DNA of 64,000 nt, from contig NZ_JAGGNW010000027.1 of assembly GCF_018614875.1 (NCBI RefSeq), positions 1-64,000 of the forward strand, written 5' to 3'. The notes under the pieces are model-generated. The model had not been told where the DNA came from, searched no databases, and saw only the letters and a list, made by a program, of their open reading frames with translations. Shown one piece after another: positions 25,072 through 35,310 of this stretch (its first letter is position 1; each line of letters starts with the position of its first letter). The stretch comes from Variovorax paradoxus. Its GTDB lineage: Bacteria > Pseudomonadota > Gammaproteobacteria > Burkholderiales > Burkholderiaceae_C. Position numbers and translations under genes: made by a program.

Positions 25072-27177
25072 ATGATTCCCAATTTCCGTCGCAACGCCAT
25101 CGGCGCTGCCGTTCTTTCGCTGGCTTCTTTCGCGGCCATGGCCCAGGCCCAGCCGGCACCCCAGGCGCAACCGGCCGAAGCGGCTGCGCCGGCCGCCCTG
25201 CCGGAGATCGCCGTCACCGGCAATCCGCTGGGCGCGAGCGAGCTGATCGCACCCACCACCACGCTCTCGGGCGACAAGCTCCTGATGCGCTCCGAATCGA
25301 CGCTCGGCGAGACGCTCAACAACCTGCCCGGCGTGAGCAGCAGCTATTTCGGCCCCAATGCGAGCCGGCCGATCATCCGCGGCCTCGACGGCGACCGCAT
25401 CCGCATCCTGCAGAACGGCGGCGGCGCGCCCGACGCCTCGTCGCTGAGCTACGACCACTCGGTGCCGATGGACGCGCTGGTCACCGAACGCGTCGAGGTG
25501 CTGCGCGGCCCGTCCGCGCTGCAGTACGGCGGCAGCGCGGTGGGCGGCGTGGTCAACGTGATCGACAACCGCATCCCGAGCGAGCCGATCAACGGCTTTG
25601 GCGGCCGCGCCGACCTGGGCTTTTCCACCGGCAGCCAGGAGAAGAACGGCGGCGTGGTGCTGGAAGGCGGCAACGACCGCTTCGCGCTGCATGTCGATGC
25701 ATTCAACCGCGACTCCAAGGATGTCTCGGTGCCCATCGATCTGGAATGCAGCAAGCCCGGCCGACCGTGGCTGGCGCGCAAGATCTGCAATTCGGCCAAC
25801 GAGGCGCACGGCGGTGCGGTGGGCGGCACGCTGTTCTTCGACCAGGGTTACATCGGCGCCTCCGCCAGCACCTACCGCAGCAACTACGGCACCGTGGCCG
25901 AAGACGACGTGACCATCGGCATGAAGTCCGACCGCTATGCACTCGAAGGCGAATGGCGCCCGGGCGGCTTCATCAGCAGCATCCACGCCAAGGCCAGCCA
26001 CACCAACTACCGCCACACCGAGTACGAAGGCGGCGAGGCCGGCACCACGTTCTCGAACATGAGCAACGACCTGCGCATCGAGGCGCGCCACCAGAAGATC
26101 GGCAACTTCGAAGGCCTGGTCGGCTTTGCGAGCGAAAGCAACCGCTTCGCCGCCGATGGCGAGGAAGCCTTTGCGCCGCACAGCCGCACGCGCTCCAATG
26201 CGCTGTTCCTGTACGAGGAACTCGGCACCTCCTGGGGCCGGCTGAGCTTTGGCGCGCGCACCGAGAAAGTCCGCGTCACTTCGCTGGGCTACCCGGAAGA
26301 TCCGACGGTGACGCGCTTTGCCACTGGCGAACGCACGTTCAACCCACACAGCGCGGCCGTGGGCGCGCTGGTCAACCTGACGCCGCAATGGCAGCTCACC
26401 TCGAACCTGGCCTACACCGAGCGGGCACCGAAAGACTATGAACTGCTCGCCAACGGTCCTCACGTGGCAACGGCCGCCTGGGAAGTCGGCAATCCAGACC
26501 TCGGCAAGGAAAAGTCGACCGGCTTCGACCTCGGCGCGCAATGGAAGTCGGGCGCCAACACGGCCCGCGTCAACGCCTACGTCACCCGCTTTCGCAACTA
26601 CATCGGCCTGACGGCTTCGGGCCGCACGCTCGACGAAGAAGGCCAGGTGGTGACCGATCCCGAGGCGACCGACACGCTGGCCGAGTACCTCTACAGCGGC
26701 GTGCGCGCGCGCTTCACGGGCATCGAGGCCAGCGGCAACCTGCGCCTGCTGGGCACCGACGGTTTCGCGCGAATGGCCGACGCATCGACGCTCGACCTGG
26801 AATGGCGCGGCGATGTGGTGCGTGCGAAGAACCTCGACACCGGCGAGCCGCTGCCGCGCATCGCGCCGTTCCGCGCGGGCGCGACACTGGCCTACGGCAA
26901 TGGTCCCTGGAGCGCGCGCTTCGGCTTCGACTACAACGCGGCGCAGCGCCACGTGCCGAGCATCGGCGCGCGCGAGACCGATGCCTACACCCTGTGGAAC
27001 GCCTCGATTTCCTATCGCATGAAGGTGCAGCGGGCCAACCTCACCTGGTATGCGCGCGTCGACAACATCACGAACAAGCTGGCCTACAGCCCGACGTCGA
27101 TCCTGACGACCACCGTGTACCCGAACGCGCCGCTGCCGGGGCGTTCGCTGAAGGTCGGGCTGCGTGTGACTTTCTAA
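25072..27177 (+). CDS. TonB-dependent receptor, ZnuD-like (zinc/metal uptake)
   Basis: 701 residues. Signal peptide (cleavage near AMAQAQ), then an Ala/Pro/Gln linker, TonB-box-like LPEIAVTG, plug with TLGETLNNLPGVSSSYFGPNAS, PIIRGLDGDRIRIL, and VEVLRGPSALQYGGSAVGGVVNV, and a barrel ending RSLKVGLRVTF. The plug sequence around GPNAS/RGLDGDR is characteristic of the ZnuD branch, which imports zinc (and in some members heme). A Cys pair in an extracellular-loop-like segment (ECSKPGR...KICN) could form a disulfide. I chose ATG 25072 for the signal peptide; no Zur box was found near it. Confidence 0.88.
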   Translation: MIPNFRRNAIGAAVLSLASFAAMAQAQPAPQAQPAEAAAPAALPEIAVTGNPLGASELIAPTTTLSGDKLLMRSESTLGETLNNLPGVSSSYFGPNASRPIIRGLDGDRIRILQNGGGAPDASSLSYDHSVPMDALVTERVEVLRGPSALQYGGSAVGGVVNVIDNRIPSEPINGFGGRADLGFSTGSQEKNGGVVLEGGNDRFALHVDAFNRDSKDVSVPIDLECSKPGRPWLARKICNSANEAHGGAVGGTLFFDQGYIGASASTYRSNYGTVAEDDVTIGMKSDRYALEGEWRPGGFISSIHAKASHTNYRHTEYEGGEAGTTFSNMSNDLRIEARHQKIGNFEGLVGFASESNRFAADGEEAFAPHSRTRSNALFLYEELGTSWGRLSFGARTEKVRVTSLGYPEDPTVTRFATGERTFNPHSAAVGALVNLTPQWQLTSNLAYTERAPKDYELLANGPHVATAAWEVGNPDLGKEKSTGFDLGAQWKSGANTARVNAYVTRFRNYIGLTASGRTLDEEGQVVTDPEATDTLAEYLYSGVRARFTGIEASGNLRLLGTDGFARMADASTLDLEWRGDVVRAKNLDTGEPLPRIAPFRAGATLAYGNGPWSARFGFDYNAAQRHVPSIGARETDAYTLWNASISYRMKVQRANLTWYARVDNITNKLAYSPTSILTTTVYPNAPLPGRSLKVGLRVTF

Positions 27178-27203
27178 AGCTCTGAAGCCATAGGCCGCCG
27201 GCA

Positions 27204-27248
27204 TTGCCTGCTCTCTTCCTGCTTCCTTCGCAGGGACGGAGCAGGCAA
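27204..27248 (+). repeat. Nested inverted repeat after the ZnuD-like gene
   Basis: Outer arms TTGCCTGCTC (27204-27213) and GAGCAGGCAA (27239-27248) match perfectly; inside, CCTGC (27218-27222) pairs with GCAGG (27230-27234), leaving a symmetric 4x4 internal loop and a 7-base apical loop. No T run follows, so it is either a non-canonical terminator or an RNA structure at the 5' side of the AEC transporter gene. Confidence 0.55.
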
Positions 27249-27265
27249 GGCGCTATCCTCGGCGG

Positions 27266-28216
27266 GTGAATTCGTTCGTCATTTCTTCGCTGCTGCCGGT
27301 CGTCGTCCTGATCGCGGCAGGCTACCTGGCCGGCCGGCGCCGCTGGATCGGCGGCAATGCCGTCAAGGACCTTTCCAACCTGATCTTCCTGCTGCTTGCG
27401 CCGGCGCTGCTTTTTCGCGCGATGAGCACGGTGCATGTGGAAACGCTGAGCCTGAAGCCGGTGGCGGCGTATTTCATCGCCTCCGGCCTGCTGTTCGCGG
27501 GCACGCTGGCGTTGCGCGGCTTCAACCGCACGGCGGCCGTCATTGCACTGGCCAATACCTACAGCAACACCGTGATGATCGGCATCGTGCTGGTCGGCCT
27601 GGCCTATGGCGAGCAGGGCATGGTGGTTCTTCTCACGCTGATCTCGCTGCATTCGCTGGTGCTGCTGACCAGCGCCACGGTCGTGCTCGAACTGGCCGTG
27701 GCGCGCGAGCATGCGGCGGTGAGCGGCCAAGAGAAGCGCTCCATGGCGCGCACCGTGCTGCGCGCGCTGCGCAATGCCATCATTCATCCGGTGCCGATGC
27801 CGATCATCGCGGGGCTGCTGTTCGCGCAGACGGGGCTCGCGATGCCCGAATTCCTCGACAAGCCGATCCTGCTGCTCGGCCAGGCCTTCGGCCCGGTGGC
27901 GCTGGTGATGGTGGGCATCACGCTCGCGCTGACGCCGATCGGCCGGCACTGGCGCGAAGCCACGGTGCAGGCGCTGGTGAAGAACCTGCTGCATCCGCTG
28001 CTCGTCGCCGGCATCGGCTGGCTGCTGGGTGTGCGCGGCATACCGCTGACCGTGATGGTGGTGGCTGCCGCGCTGCCCATCGGCGCCAACGTCTTTCTCT
28101 TTTCGCAGCGCTACCGCACATCGGAAGACCTGGTGACGGCCAGCGTCGCGGTGTCGACGGTGCTCGCGCTGGCCACGCTGACCTTGGTGATGACGCTGGT
28201 GCAATGGCTGCCCTGA
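27266..28216 (+). CDS. AEC-family (auxin efflux carrier-like) transporter
   Basis: 316 residues, about ten hydrophobic segments arranged in two groups around a loop, the AEC/Mem_trans pattern: SLLPVVVLIAAGYLAG at the start, RTAAVIALANTYSNTVMIGI in the first half, HPVPMPIIAGLLFAQTGL and LPIGANVFLFSQRY in the second. Bacterial members export or take up small acids such as malonate or malate; no specific substrate can be inferred. Start is GTG 27266 with a weak ribosome site, 18 bases after a nested hairpin. Confidence 0.87.
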   Translation: MNSFVISSLLPVVVLIAAGYLAGRRRWIGGNAVKDLSNLIFLLLAPALLFRAMSTVHVETLSLKPVAAYFIASGLLFAGTLALRGFNRTAAVIALANTYSNTVMIGIVLVGLAYGEQGMVVLLTLISLHSLVLLTSATVVLELAVAREHAAVSGQEKRSMARTVLRALRNAIIHPVPMPIIAGLLFAQTGLAMPEFLDKPILLLGQAFGPVALVMVGITLALTPIGRHWREATVQALVKNLLHPLLVAGIGWLLGVRGIPLTVMVVAAALPIGANVFLFSQRYRTSEDLVTASVAVSTVLALATLTLVMTLVQWLP

Positions 28217-28333
28217 GGCTTTCGTAGCCCTTCGGTCCATCGAGGCCGCGCCTCGCGGTGTCCTACGCCATTCGGCAGGGTGGCCATTTGGTGAGATGGC
28301 GAGCGGCGCCTCTCGCTCTACATTTGCCGGCTG

Positions 28334-28750
28334 ATGATTTACCAGCCGCGGTCTTCGCCGTTTTCCGCCATGGCGCCGATGGCGATGGTGATCGCGCTGT
28401 GCAGTGGCGCCATGCCGGCAGCGGCCGATACCAAGCCGTGCCGGACGCCATGCCTTTCCGCCGGCGTGCCGCACGAATCGGCACCGGCCCCGCCGTCCGC
28501 GGACAGCACTGCGGAGCCCAGGCCGGCGCCCGTCGCGACCCCGCGGCCCAGTGCCAGGCCGAGCCCCAGGCCGAGGCCGCAAGCGGTGGCCGTGGCTGCG
28601 TCGCCATCGTCGCCGCCAGCGGAGGTGGAAAAGGCTGCCGCCGTGAAAAGGCCGCCGCTTTCCAGGCGCTGCAGCGAAATCAACATGCGCGCAGCCGTCG
28701 GCGAGCCGCTGTCGGACGAAGACATGAAGATCTTGAGGAGTCAATGCTGA
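28334..28750 (+). CDS. Secreted Pro/Ala-rich protein of unknown function
   Basis: 138 residues: N-terminal export signal (MAMVIALCSGAMPAAADT), a low-complexity Pro/Ala/Arg middle, and a more conserved-looking C-terminus, RCSEINMRAAVGEPLSDEDMKILRSQC, with two Cys that may pair. I do not recognise a named family. The stop overlaps the start of the OmpA-type lipoprotein gene, whose Shine-Dalgarno GAGGAG is inside this gene, so they form a coupled unit. Start codon is uncertain. Confidence 0.6.
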   Translation: MIYQPRSSPFSAMAPMAMVIALCSGAMPAAADTKPCRTPCLSAGVPHESAPAPPSADSTAEPRPAPVATPRPSARPSPRPRPQAVAVAASPSSPPAEVEKAAAVKRPPLSRRCSEINMRAAVGEPLSDEDMKILRSQC

Positions 28751-29955
28751 TGATGAAGACCACCCATCCGATCCGCACGGCCACGCGCGCATTGGCGCTG
28801 TTGTGCGCCGCGGTGCTTTGCGTTGCATGCGCGCACCGGCCGGCGCCGGGCAATGCCATGCCTTTCGAGCAGGCCGTCAACCAGGCCGTGGACGATCTGA
28901 TCGTGCAGACGCAGAAGCTGCCGGCCTTCCTGGCCAAGGTGGAGTCGTCGATCAAGCAGAGCCGCATCGTGATCGACCCGCTGCTCGAGGGCGCGAGCGG
29001 CCAGCAGACCGAAGTCACGCGCGTGGCCGAGCAGCGCATCGTCCAGCGCATGCAGTCGCAGTTCAAGCAGTTCACCGTCACGCCGTTCAACAACGCCGAG
29101 ATCGAGCGCGCGCAGTACGTGCTCAACGGCACGCTGGTGCGCGACAAGGACTCGGCCGACGGGCGCTACCGCCTGAACCTGGCGCTGACCGAAATCAAGA
29201 GCGGCGTGGTCATTGCGCAATCGGTGGCGCGCATCAGCGATGCGACGCTCGACACGCGGCCCACGGCCTTCTTTCGCGACAGCCCCGTGAACGGCAAGGA
29301 CCGCGGCGTGGAAGGCTACATCCGCACCGCCGAAACGCAGCCCGGACAGGCCGCCGACGCCCTCTACCTGGAGCGCCTGCCCACGTCGACCGTGCTGCAG
29401 GAAGCCACCGCCGCCTACGAGGCCGGCCGCATGAGCGAAGCGCTCAGCCGCTACGAAGCCGCTTCGCGCCGGCCCGACGGGCAGCAGCTGCGCATCTACA
29501 GCGGCCTGTATCTCGCGCAGGCCCAGCTCGGCCGAACGGCCGATGCCGAGAAGACCTTCGGCACGCTGGCGCGGCTCGGGCTGGAAACCAACAACCTGAG
29601 CGTGAAGTTCCTGTTCAAGCCCGGCTCGACCGACTTCCTGGCGGATCCGAAGATCAGCGCCGCCTATCCGATGTGGCTGCGGCAGATCGCGCGCCAGGCG
29701 GCACAGATCGATTCATGCGTGGTGGTCACCGGCCACACGAGCCGCACCGGTTCGGAGTCGGTCAACGAGCGCCTGTCGCTGCAGCGCGCGGTCAGCGTGA
29801 AGACCCGCCTGGTGAGCGAGGCGCCGCCGTTGTCGAAGAAGCTGCGCGAGTCCGGCATGGGGTTCCGCGAGAACATCGTGGGCACCGGCGCGGACGACGC
29901 GAGCGACGCGCTCGATCGCCGCGTCGAGTTCAAAGTCGCGTCCTGCGAGGCTTGA
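28744..29955 (+). CDS. OmpA-family lipoprotein with TPR-like region
   Basis: 403 residues. Lipoprotein signal with lipobox LCVAC; an N-terminal region like the CsgG/LpoB-type 'maintenance' fold (FEQAVNQAVDDLI, NAEIERAQYVLNGTLV); a helical repeat (EATAAYEAGRMSEALSRYEAA); and a C-terminal OmpA peptidoglycan-binding domain (TGHTSRTGSESVNERLSLQRAVSV, ending LDRRVEFKV). It probably links the outer membrane to the cell wall and may sense or scaffold an envelope process. ATG 28744 follows GAGGAG and overlaps the previous gene by 7 bases. Confidence 0.85.
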   Translation: MLMMKTTHPIRTATRALALLCAAVLCVACAHRPAPGNAMPFEQAVNQAVDDLIVQTQKLPAFLAKVESSIKQSRIVIDPLLEGASGQQTEVTRVAEQRIVQRMQSQFKQFTVTPFNNAEIERAQYVLNGTLVRDKDSADGRYRLNLALTEIKSGVVIAQSVARISDATLDTRPTAFFRDSPVNGKDRGVEGYIRTAETQPGQAADALYLERLPTSTVLQEATAAYEAGRMSEALSRYEAASRRPDGQQLRIYSGLYLAQAQLGRTADAEKTFGTLARLGLETNNLSVKFLFKPGSTDFLADPKISAAYPMWLRQIARQAAQIDSCVVVTGHTSRTGSESVNERLSLQRAVSVKTRLVSEAPPLSKKLRESGMGFRENIVGTGADDASDALDRRVEFKVASCEA

Positions 29956-29961
29956 CGAAAT

Positions 29962-30618
29962 TCAGGGCGCCAGGCGTTCACGCACCCAGGCAGTGCCTTC
30001 GAGCCGGTAGCGCAGCCGGTCGTGCAGTCGGCTCTTGCGGCCCTGCCAGAACTCCCAGCGGTCCGGCACGAGGCGATAGCCGCCCCAGTGCGGCGGGCGC
30101 GGCGGCGAGAGCAGGTGCCTGGCCGCGGCCACTGCCGCATTTTTGACCAGCACGTCGCGGCCGCTGATCACTTCGCTCTGCGGGCTCGCCCACGCGCCGA
30201 TGCGCGAATCGAGCGGGCGGCTCGCGAAATAGGCATCGCTTTCTTCCACGCTCGTCTTTTCCACGCGGCCTTCGATGCGCACCACGCGTTCGAGCTCGAC
30301 CCAGTGAAACTGCAGCGCCGCGTACGGGTTGCCCGAGAGCTCGCGGCCCTTGCGGCTTTCGTAGTTGGTGTACCAGACGATGCCGCGTGCGTCGTAGCCC
30401 TTGATGAGCACGATGCGGCTCGAAGGCCGCAGGTCGCTGCCCACGGTGCACAGGGTCATCGCGTTGGGCTCGGGCACCTGCGCGTCGATGGCTTCGCCGA
30501 GCCAGCGCTCCAACTGCTTCAGCGGGTCGTCGGCGCTGTGGGTTTCGCCGAGTTCGGCGCGCTCGTAGCTCTTGCGCAGCGCGGCCAGGGTTTCGTTGGT
30601 TGGAGAAGAAGAACTCAT
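29962..30618 (-). CDS. pdxH: Pyridoxamine 5'-phosphate oxidase
   Basis: 218 residues, the usual PdxH length. FMN-binding SSRIVLIKGYDARGIVWYTNYESRKGREL, ALQFHWVELERVVRIEG, PLDSRIGAWASPQSEVI, and the C-terminal RLHDRLRYRLEGT...RLAP signature. Oxidises PNP or PMP to pyridoxal phosphate in vitamin B6 salvage and synthesis. ATG 30618 precedes the conserved TLAALRKSYERAEL. Divergent from the MocA-like gene; its end is 6 bases from the convergent OmpA lipoprotein stop. Confidence 0.96.
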   Translation of the reverse strand: MSSSSPTNETLAALRKSYERAELGETHSADDPLKQLERWLGEAIDAQVPEPNAMTLCTVGSDLRPSSRIVLIKGYDARGIVWYTNYESRKGRELSGNPYAALQFHWVELERVVRIEGRVEKTSVEESDAYFASRPLDSRIGAWASPQSEVISGRDVLVKNAAVAAARHLLSPPRPPHWGGYRLVPDRWEFWQGRKSRLHDRLRYRLEGTAWVRERLAP

Positions 30619-30683
30619 GCCGGCATTGTTGCGCATGCACTGCCGCGCGGGCACTCCGGGCATTCCGCGGACATACTCGGCGC

Positions 30684-31262
30684 ATGGCGACAAAGGCGAA
30701 TTCTCCGGTGGTGATCGTGCTGGCCTCGGGCCGTGGCGAGCGTTTCATCGCCGCCGGCGGCACGGGTCCCAAGCTGCAGGCGCCGCTGGCGGGCAAGCCG
30801 ATGCTCGAACGCACCCTGGACGCGGTGCGTGCGAGCGGCCTGCCGTGGCGGCTGGAAGACGCGGGGCATCCGGGCATGGGCGATTCGATTGCCGCCGCGG
30901 TGCGCGCCACGCCGGACGCCGCCGGCTGGCTGGTTCTTCCGGGCGACCTGCCGCTGGTGCGCCCCGAGACGCTGCGGGCCGTGGCCGGTGCGCTGACCGG
31001 CCGGGTGCGCGCGGTACAGCCGCAATACCGGGGCGAGCGCGGCCATCCGGTCGGCTTTTCGGCCGGATGCGGGGCGCAGCTCGCGGCGCTCAGGGGAACG
31101 CTTGGCGCATCCTCCATCCTGAAGGCGATGCGCGCCATCGATGCCGTGGCCGACCTGGTGGTGGACGACGTCGGCATCGTGACCGACATCGATACGCCAG
31201 CGGCCCTGGCCAGCGCCGAGGCGCTCTGGCTGGAGCGCTCGGCAGGGCGGCCGCCGGATTAG
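30684..31262 (+). CDS. MocA/MobA-like molybdopterin nucleotidyltransferase
   Basis: 192 residues, NTP_transf_3 fold: VVIVLASGRGERF with the nucleotide-binding G-x-G-x-R-F, KLQAPLAGKPMLERTLDAV, LPGDLPLVRPETL with the metal Asp, and RGHPVGF. Such proteins attach CMP or GMP to the molybdenum cofactor of oxidoreductases such as xanthine-dehydrogenase-type enzymes. The motif LASGRGxRF and the 192-residue length suit the MocA side. No molybdoenzyme is in the window. Start ATG 30684, no strong Shine-Dalgarno. Confidence 0.85.
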   Translation: MATKANSPVVIVLASGRGERFIAAGGTGPKLQAPLAGKPMLERTLDAVRASGLPWRLEDAGHPGMGDSIAAAVRATPDAAGWLVLPGDLPLVRPETLRAVAGALTGRVRAVQPQYRGERGHPVGFSAGCGAQLAALRGTLGASSILKAMRAIDAVADLVVDDVGIVTDIDTPAALASAEALWLERSAGRPPD

Positions 31263-31266
31263 CCCG

Positions 31267-31809
31267 TCAGCGTCGCGCGATCACCGCGCATGCGGTGCGC
31301 GGGCCCGAGTTGCCGGCTGGCTGGGTGGTGAAATCGTCGCGGTCGCGGTGCACGACGAGCGCGCGGCCCACCACGTTGTTGGCCGCGCCTTCGGTCAGCG
31401 AGATCGTATGCACCTCGACGCTGAAGCGCGCCACGCCGCTGCCGTCGGCCACCAGGCTCGGCAGTTCGCCGGCATGGCTGCCCGGCGCGCTGAACTTGCC
31501 GTGCGTGCCGCCGGCGGGATTGAAGTGGCCGCCCGAGGCGTTGCCGTTGTCGCCGCAGTCGCCCTTTTCATGGATGTGGAAACCGTGCTCGCTGCCCGGC
31601 GCCAGGCCGCGCACCTCGCCGGCCACGCGCACGCCATGGTCCAGGGCGGTGAAGGTCACTGTGCCGCGCGTGGGGTTGGGCGAGATCGCCGCGGTGGGCA
31701 TCAGTTCGACGGCCGCGCTCGGCTTGCCGCCCATCATGCCGCCGCAGGCCGAAAGCAGGGCGCTGGCGAGAAGGGCGGTGCCGGTGGCGACGAAAAGACG
31801 ATGGTTCAT
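31267..31809 (-). CDS. sodC: Cu/Zn superoxide dismutase, lipoprotein
   Basis: 180 residues. Lipobox ALLSAC, so probably anchored in the outer membrane facing the periplasm. Metal motifs: HGFHIHEKGDC, GGHFNPAGGTHG, and VVHRDRDDF, then the GPRTACAVI end with the disulfide Cys. Removes periplasmic superoxide. The start overlaps the stop of the upstream ChaC-like gene by ATGA, so the two are co-translated. The convergent MocA-like gene ends 4 bases away. Confidence 0.95.
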   Translation of the reverse strand: MNHRLFVATGTALLASALLSACGGMMGGKPSAAVELMPTAAISPNPTRGTVTFTALDHGVRVAGEVRGLAPGSEHGFHIHEKGDCGDNGNASGGHFNPAGGTHGKFSAPGSHAGELPSLVADGSGVARFSVEVHTISLTEGAANNVVGRALVVHRDRDDFTTQPAGNSGPRTACAVIARR

Positions 31810-32639
31810 GGTTTTTTTTCCTTGGACGGTCCGGAAGATTGTTGGGGAAAGGAAGAAGAAGATTTGTCCGGAGACCCCGGAACATATACCGGAGCCGGCG
31901 GCAGACCGCAATCGGCCGCCGTCCCGGCCTCTGCCTGCCGCTCCTGGTGCTCCTGCCGCTCCTGCCGCTCCTGTGCCTCCTGCCTCTCGTGCGTCAGCGC
32001 AACCAGGCGCGCCAGCGCCGCATCGTGGATCGAATGGCGGCGCAGCTCCAGCAAGGTCTGGCGCGCGTAGTCGAGCGAGCTGCCGTAGCGGCCGACGGCG
32101 TGGGTGAAGATGTGGCGATAGCGCTCATCGCTGAGTTCGCCGGTGAAGTTGGGGCTGCGCCTGGAAAGCGTGAAGGCGAGCGCATGCACGGGGCCTTCCG
32201 GCGTGGTGCACTTCAGCCACCTGGGGTCGTACACGCCGGTGGGCATTTCGCGCAGCCACAGCCTGCGCAGTGTCTCGAGCCCGTGGGCCGAGGGCACCCG
32301 GAACACCATGCCGCGGCAACTGCCGCCCGACAGCAGGCCGAAGACGAGACCCGGTGTCTGGACGCTGCCGCGGTTGATGCGGCTCCACATCTTGAGCGCG
32401 CGGTGCCAGCCGTGCACCCAGGCCGGGCGGCGCTCCGCAAAGTCGAATTCAGGGCGCCAGATCAGCGAGCCATAGCCGAAGAGCCACAGATCGTCGCGGC
32501 CGCCCCAATCGGCGATGGCCTGTTCGAGCATGGGTTGCGGGTCGCGCAGCGGCCTGGGCAACGGGTCCAGGCCAGGCGGTCCGGGATCGGGTGCGGGGCC
32601 CGAGGGGCCGCCGCCTACAATTTCGCGATCATGGTTCAC
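31806..32639 (-). CDS. ChaC-type gamma-glutamylcyclotransferase
   Basis: Core domain with GYGSLIWRPEFDFAERR and RALKMWSR, GLVFGLLSGGSCRGMVFRV, and a Glu in RWLKCTTPEG...HALAF: the ChaC/GCG type that cleaves glutathione to 5-oxoproline and Cys-Gly. Start is uncertain: GTG 32639 gives a Pro-rich leader, whereas ATG 32531 begins directly before the domain. The C-terminus carries an extra tail of QERQEHQERQ-like repeats, from a 9-base tandem DNA repeat, then Ser/Pro/Lys-rich residues. It is coupled to sodC by a 4-base overlap, linking thiol turnover with oxidative-stress defence. Confidence 0.87.
   Translation of the reverse strand: MNHDREIVGGGPSGPAPDPGPPGLDPLPRPLRDPQPMLEQAIADWGGRDDLWLFGYGSLIWRPEFDFAERRPAWVHGWHRALKMWSRINRGSVQTPGLVFGLLSGGSCRGMVFRVPSAHGLETLRRLWLREMPTGVYDPRWLKCTTPEGPVHALAFTLSRRSPNFTGELSDERYRHIFTHAVGRYGSSLDYARQTLLELRRHSIHDAALARLVALTHERQEAQERQERQEHQERQAEAGTAADCGLPPAPVYVPGSPDKSSSSFPQQSSGPSKEKKP
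31941..31994. repeat. 9-base imperfect tandem repeat inside the ChaC-like gene
   Basis: About six units of CTCCTGNNN (CTCCTGGTG, CTCCTGCCG twice, CTCCTGTGC, CTCCTGCCT, CTCGTGCGT). Because the unit is a multiple of three, copy-number change would keep the frame and only lengthen the Gln/Glu/Arg tail of the protein. Confidence 0.75.
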
Positions 32640-32687
32640 CCCACCATTATTTACCGGCCCCTTTCTTCCTACGGAGTACGACCCCTC

Positions 32688-33239
32688 ATGAGCGACGACG
32701 ACAGCCAGCAAAACTTCATCCTCGGCTTTCTCCTGGCATTGATCGCGCTGCTGATTTTCTTCGTGCTGGGCATCGTGCTCTGGCACAAGAGCCATGGCGC
32801 GGCGCCGGGCGCCAGGCCGGCTGTCGCGGTGGCCGCGGCGGCCGCGGGGCCGGCCACCCACACGACGGTGGCCGAAGTGACCGAGACGGTGACGGTCGTC
32901 ATTCCCGACGGGGCCAGCATCCGCGTGGCCGATGGCGTGGTGAACTTCTATTTCGCCACCGGCAGCGCCGATCTGGCGCCCGGCGCAGCCCAGGCGCTGG
33001 CTACCGTCATCAAGGGTGTGGAGAGCGGGCGCAAGGCCGTGGTTTCGGGCTTTCATGACACCACGGGCGACGCGGCCATCAACGAGCAGCTCGCCAAGAA
33101 ACGCGCCGATATGGTGCGCGATGTGCTGGTGGGCCTGGGCGTGCCGGCCGGCAAGGTCGACTTGCAAAGGCCCGAGGTCACCGCGGGTTCGGGCAACGAC
33201 GCCGAGGCGCGGCGCGTGGAAGTCAAGCTGGTCGACTGA
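32688..33239 (+). CDS. Small OmpA-like protein with N-terminal membrane anchor
   Basis: 183 residues. Acidic N-terminus, one membrane helix (ILGFLLALIALLIFFVLGIVLW), Ala-rich periplasmic linker, and a C-terminal OmpA domain with VVNFYFATGSADLAPGAAQAL, VVSGFHDTTGDAAINEQLAKKRADMVRDVL and ARRVEVKLVD. It should be inner-membrane anchored and bind peptidoglycan from the periplasm. ATG 32688 has GGAG at somewhat long spacing; an in-frame ATG at 32631 would add 19 residues. It is divergent from the ChaC-like gene. Confidence 0.83.
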   Translation: MSDDDSQQNFILGFLLALIALLIFFVLGIVLWHKSHGAAPGARPAVAVAAAAAGPATHTTVAEVTETVTVVIPDGASIRVADGVVNFYFATGSADLAPGAAQALATVIKGVESGRKAVVSGFHDTTGDAAINEQLAKKRADMVRDVLVGLGVPAGKVDLQRPEVTAGSGNDAEARRVEVKLVD

Positions 33240-33395
33240 GCCGGCGGCCAGCCGACTTGATTTCGCCAATCCGTATTGCCGGGGTGCGGATTTCCATCGG
33301 CCTCGGTCGCGGTGTCTTGGTACCATTGACTTCCACGTCGAAGGTCGCCAAAGCGACGGTGGACAGATGCCGGCAGCGCGACCGAATACATCCCC

Positions 33396-35264
<1,869 letters not shown>

Positions 35265-35310
35265 ACAAGCTCAGCCGCCCAAGGCGGGCGCAACGTATTG
35301 GAGCAATGAA

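Noticed and set aside
24016..27204. 1,062-codon minus-strand frame opposite msrA and the ZnuD-like gene
   Set aside because: Antisense shadow without domains or start signals.
33345..33370. HexR operator before edd
   Set aside because: The sequence has a GTCGC/GCGAC stem but not the TGTA-type half sites expected for HexR.
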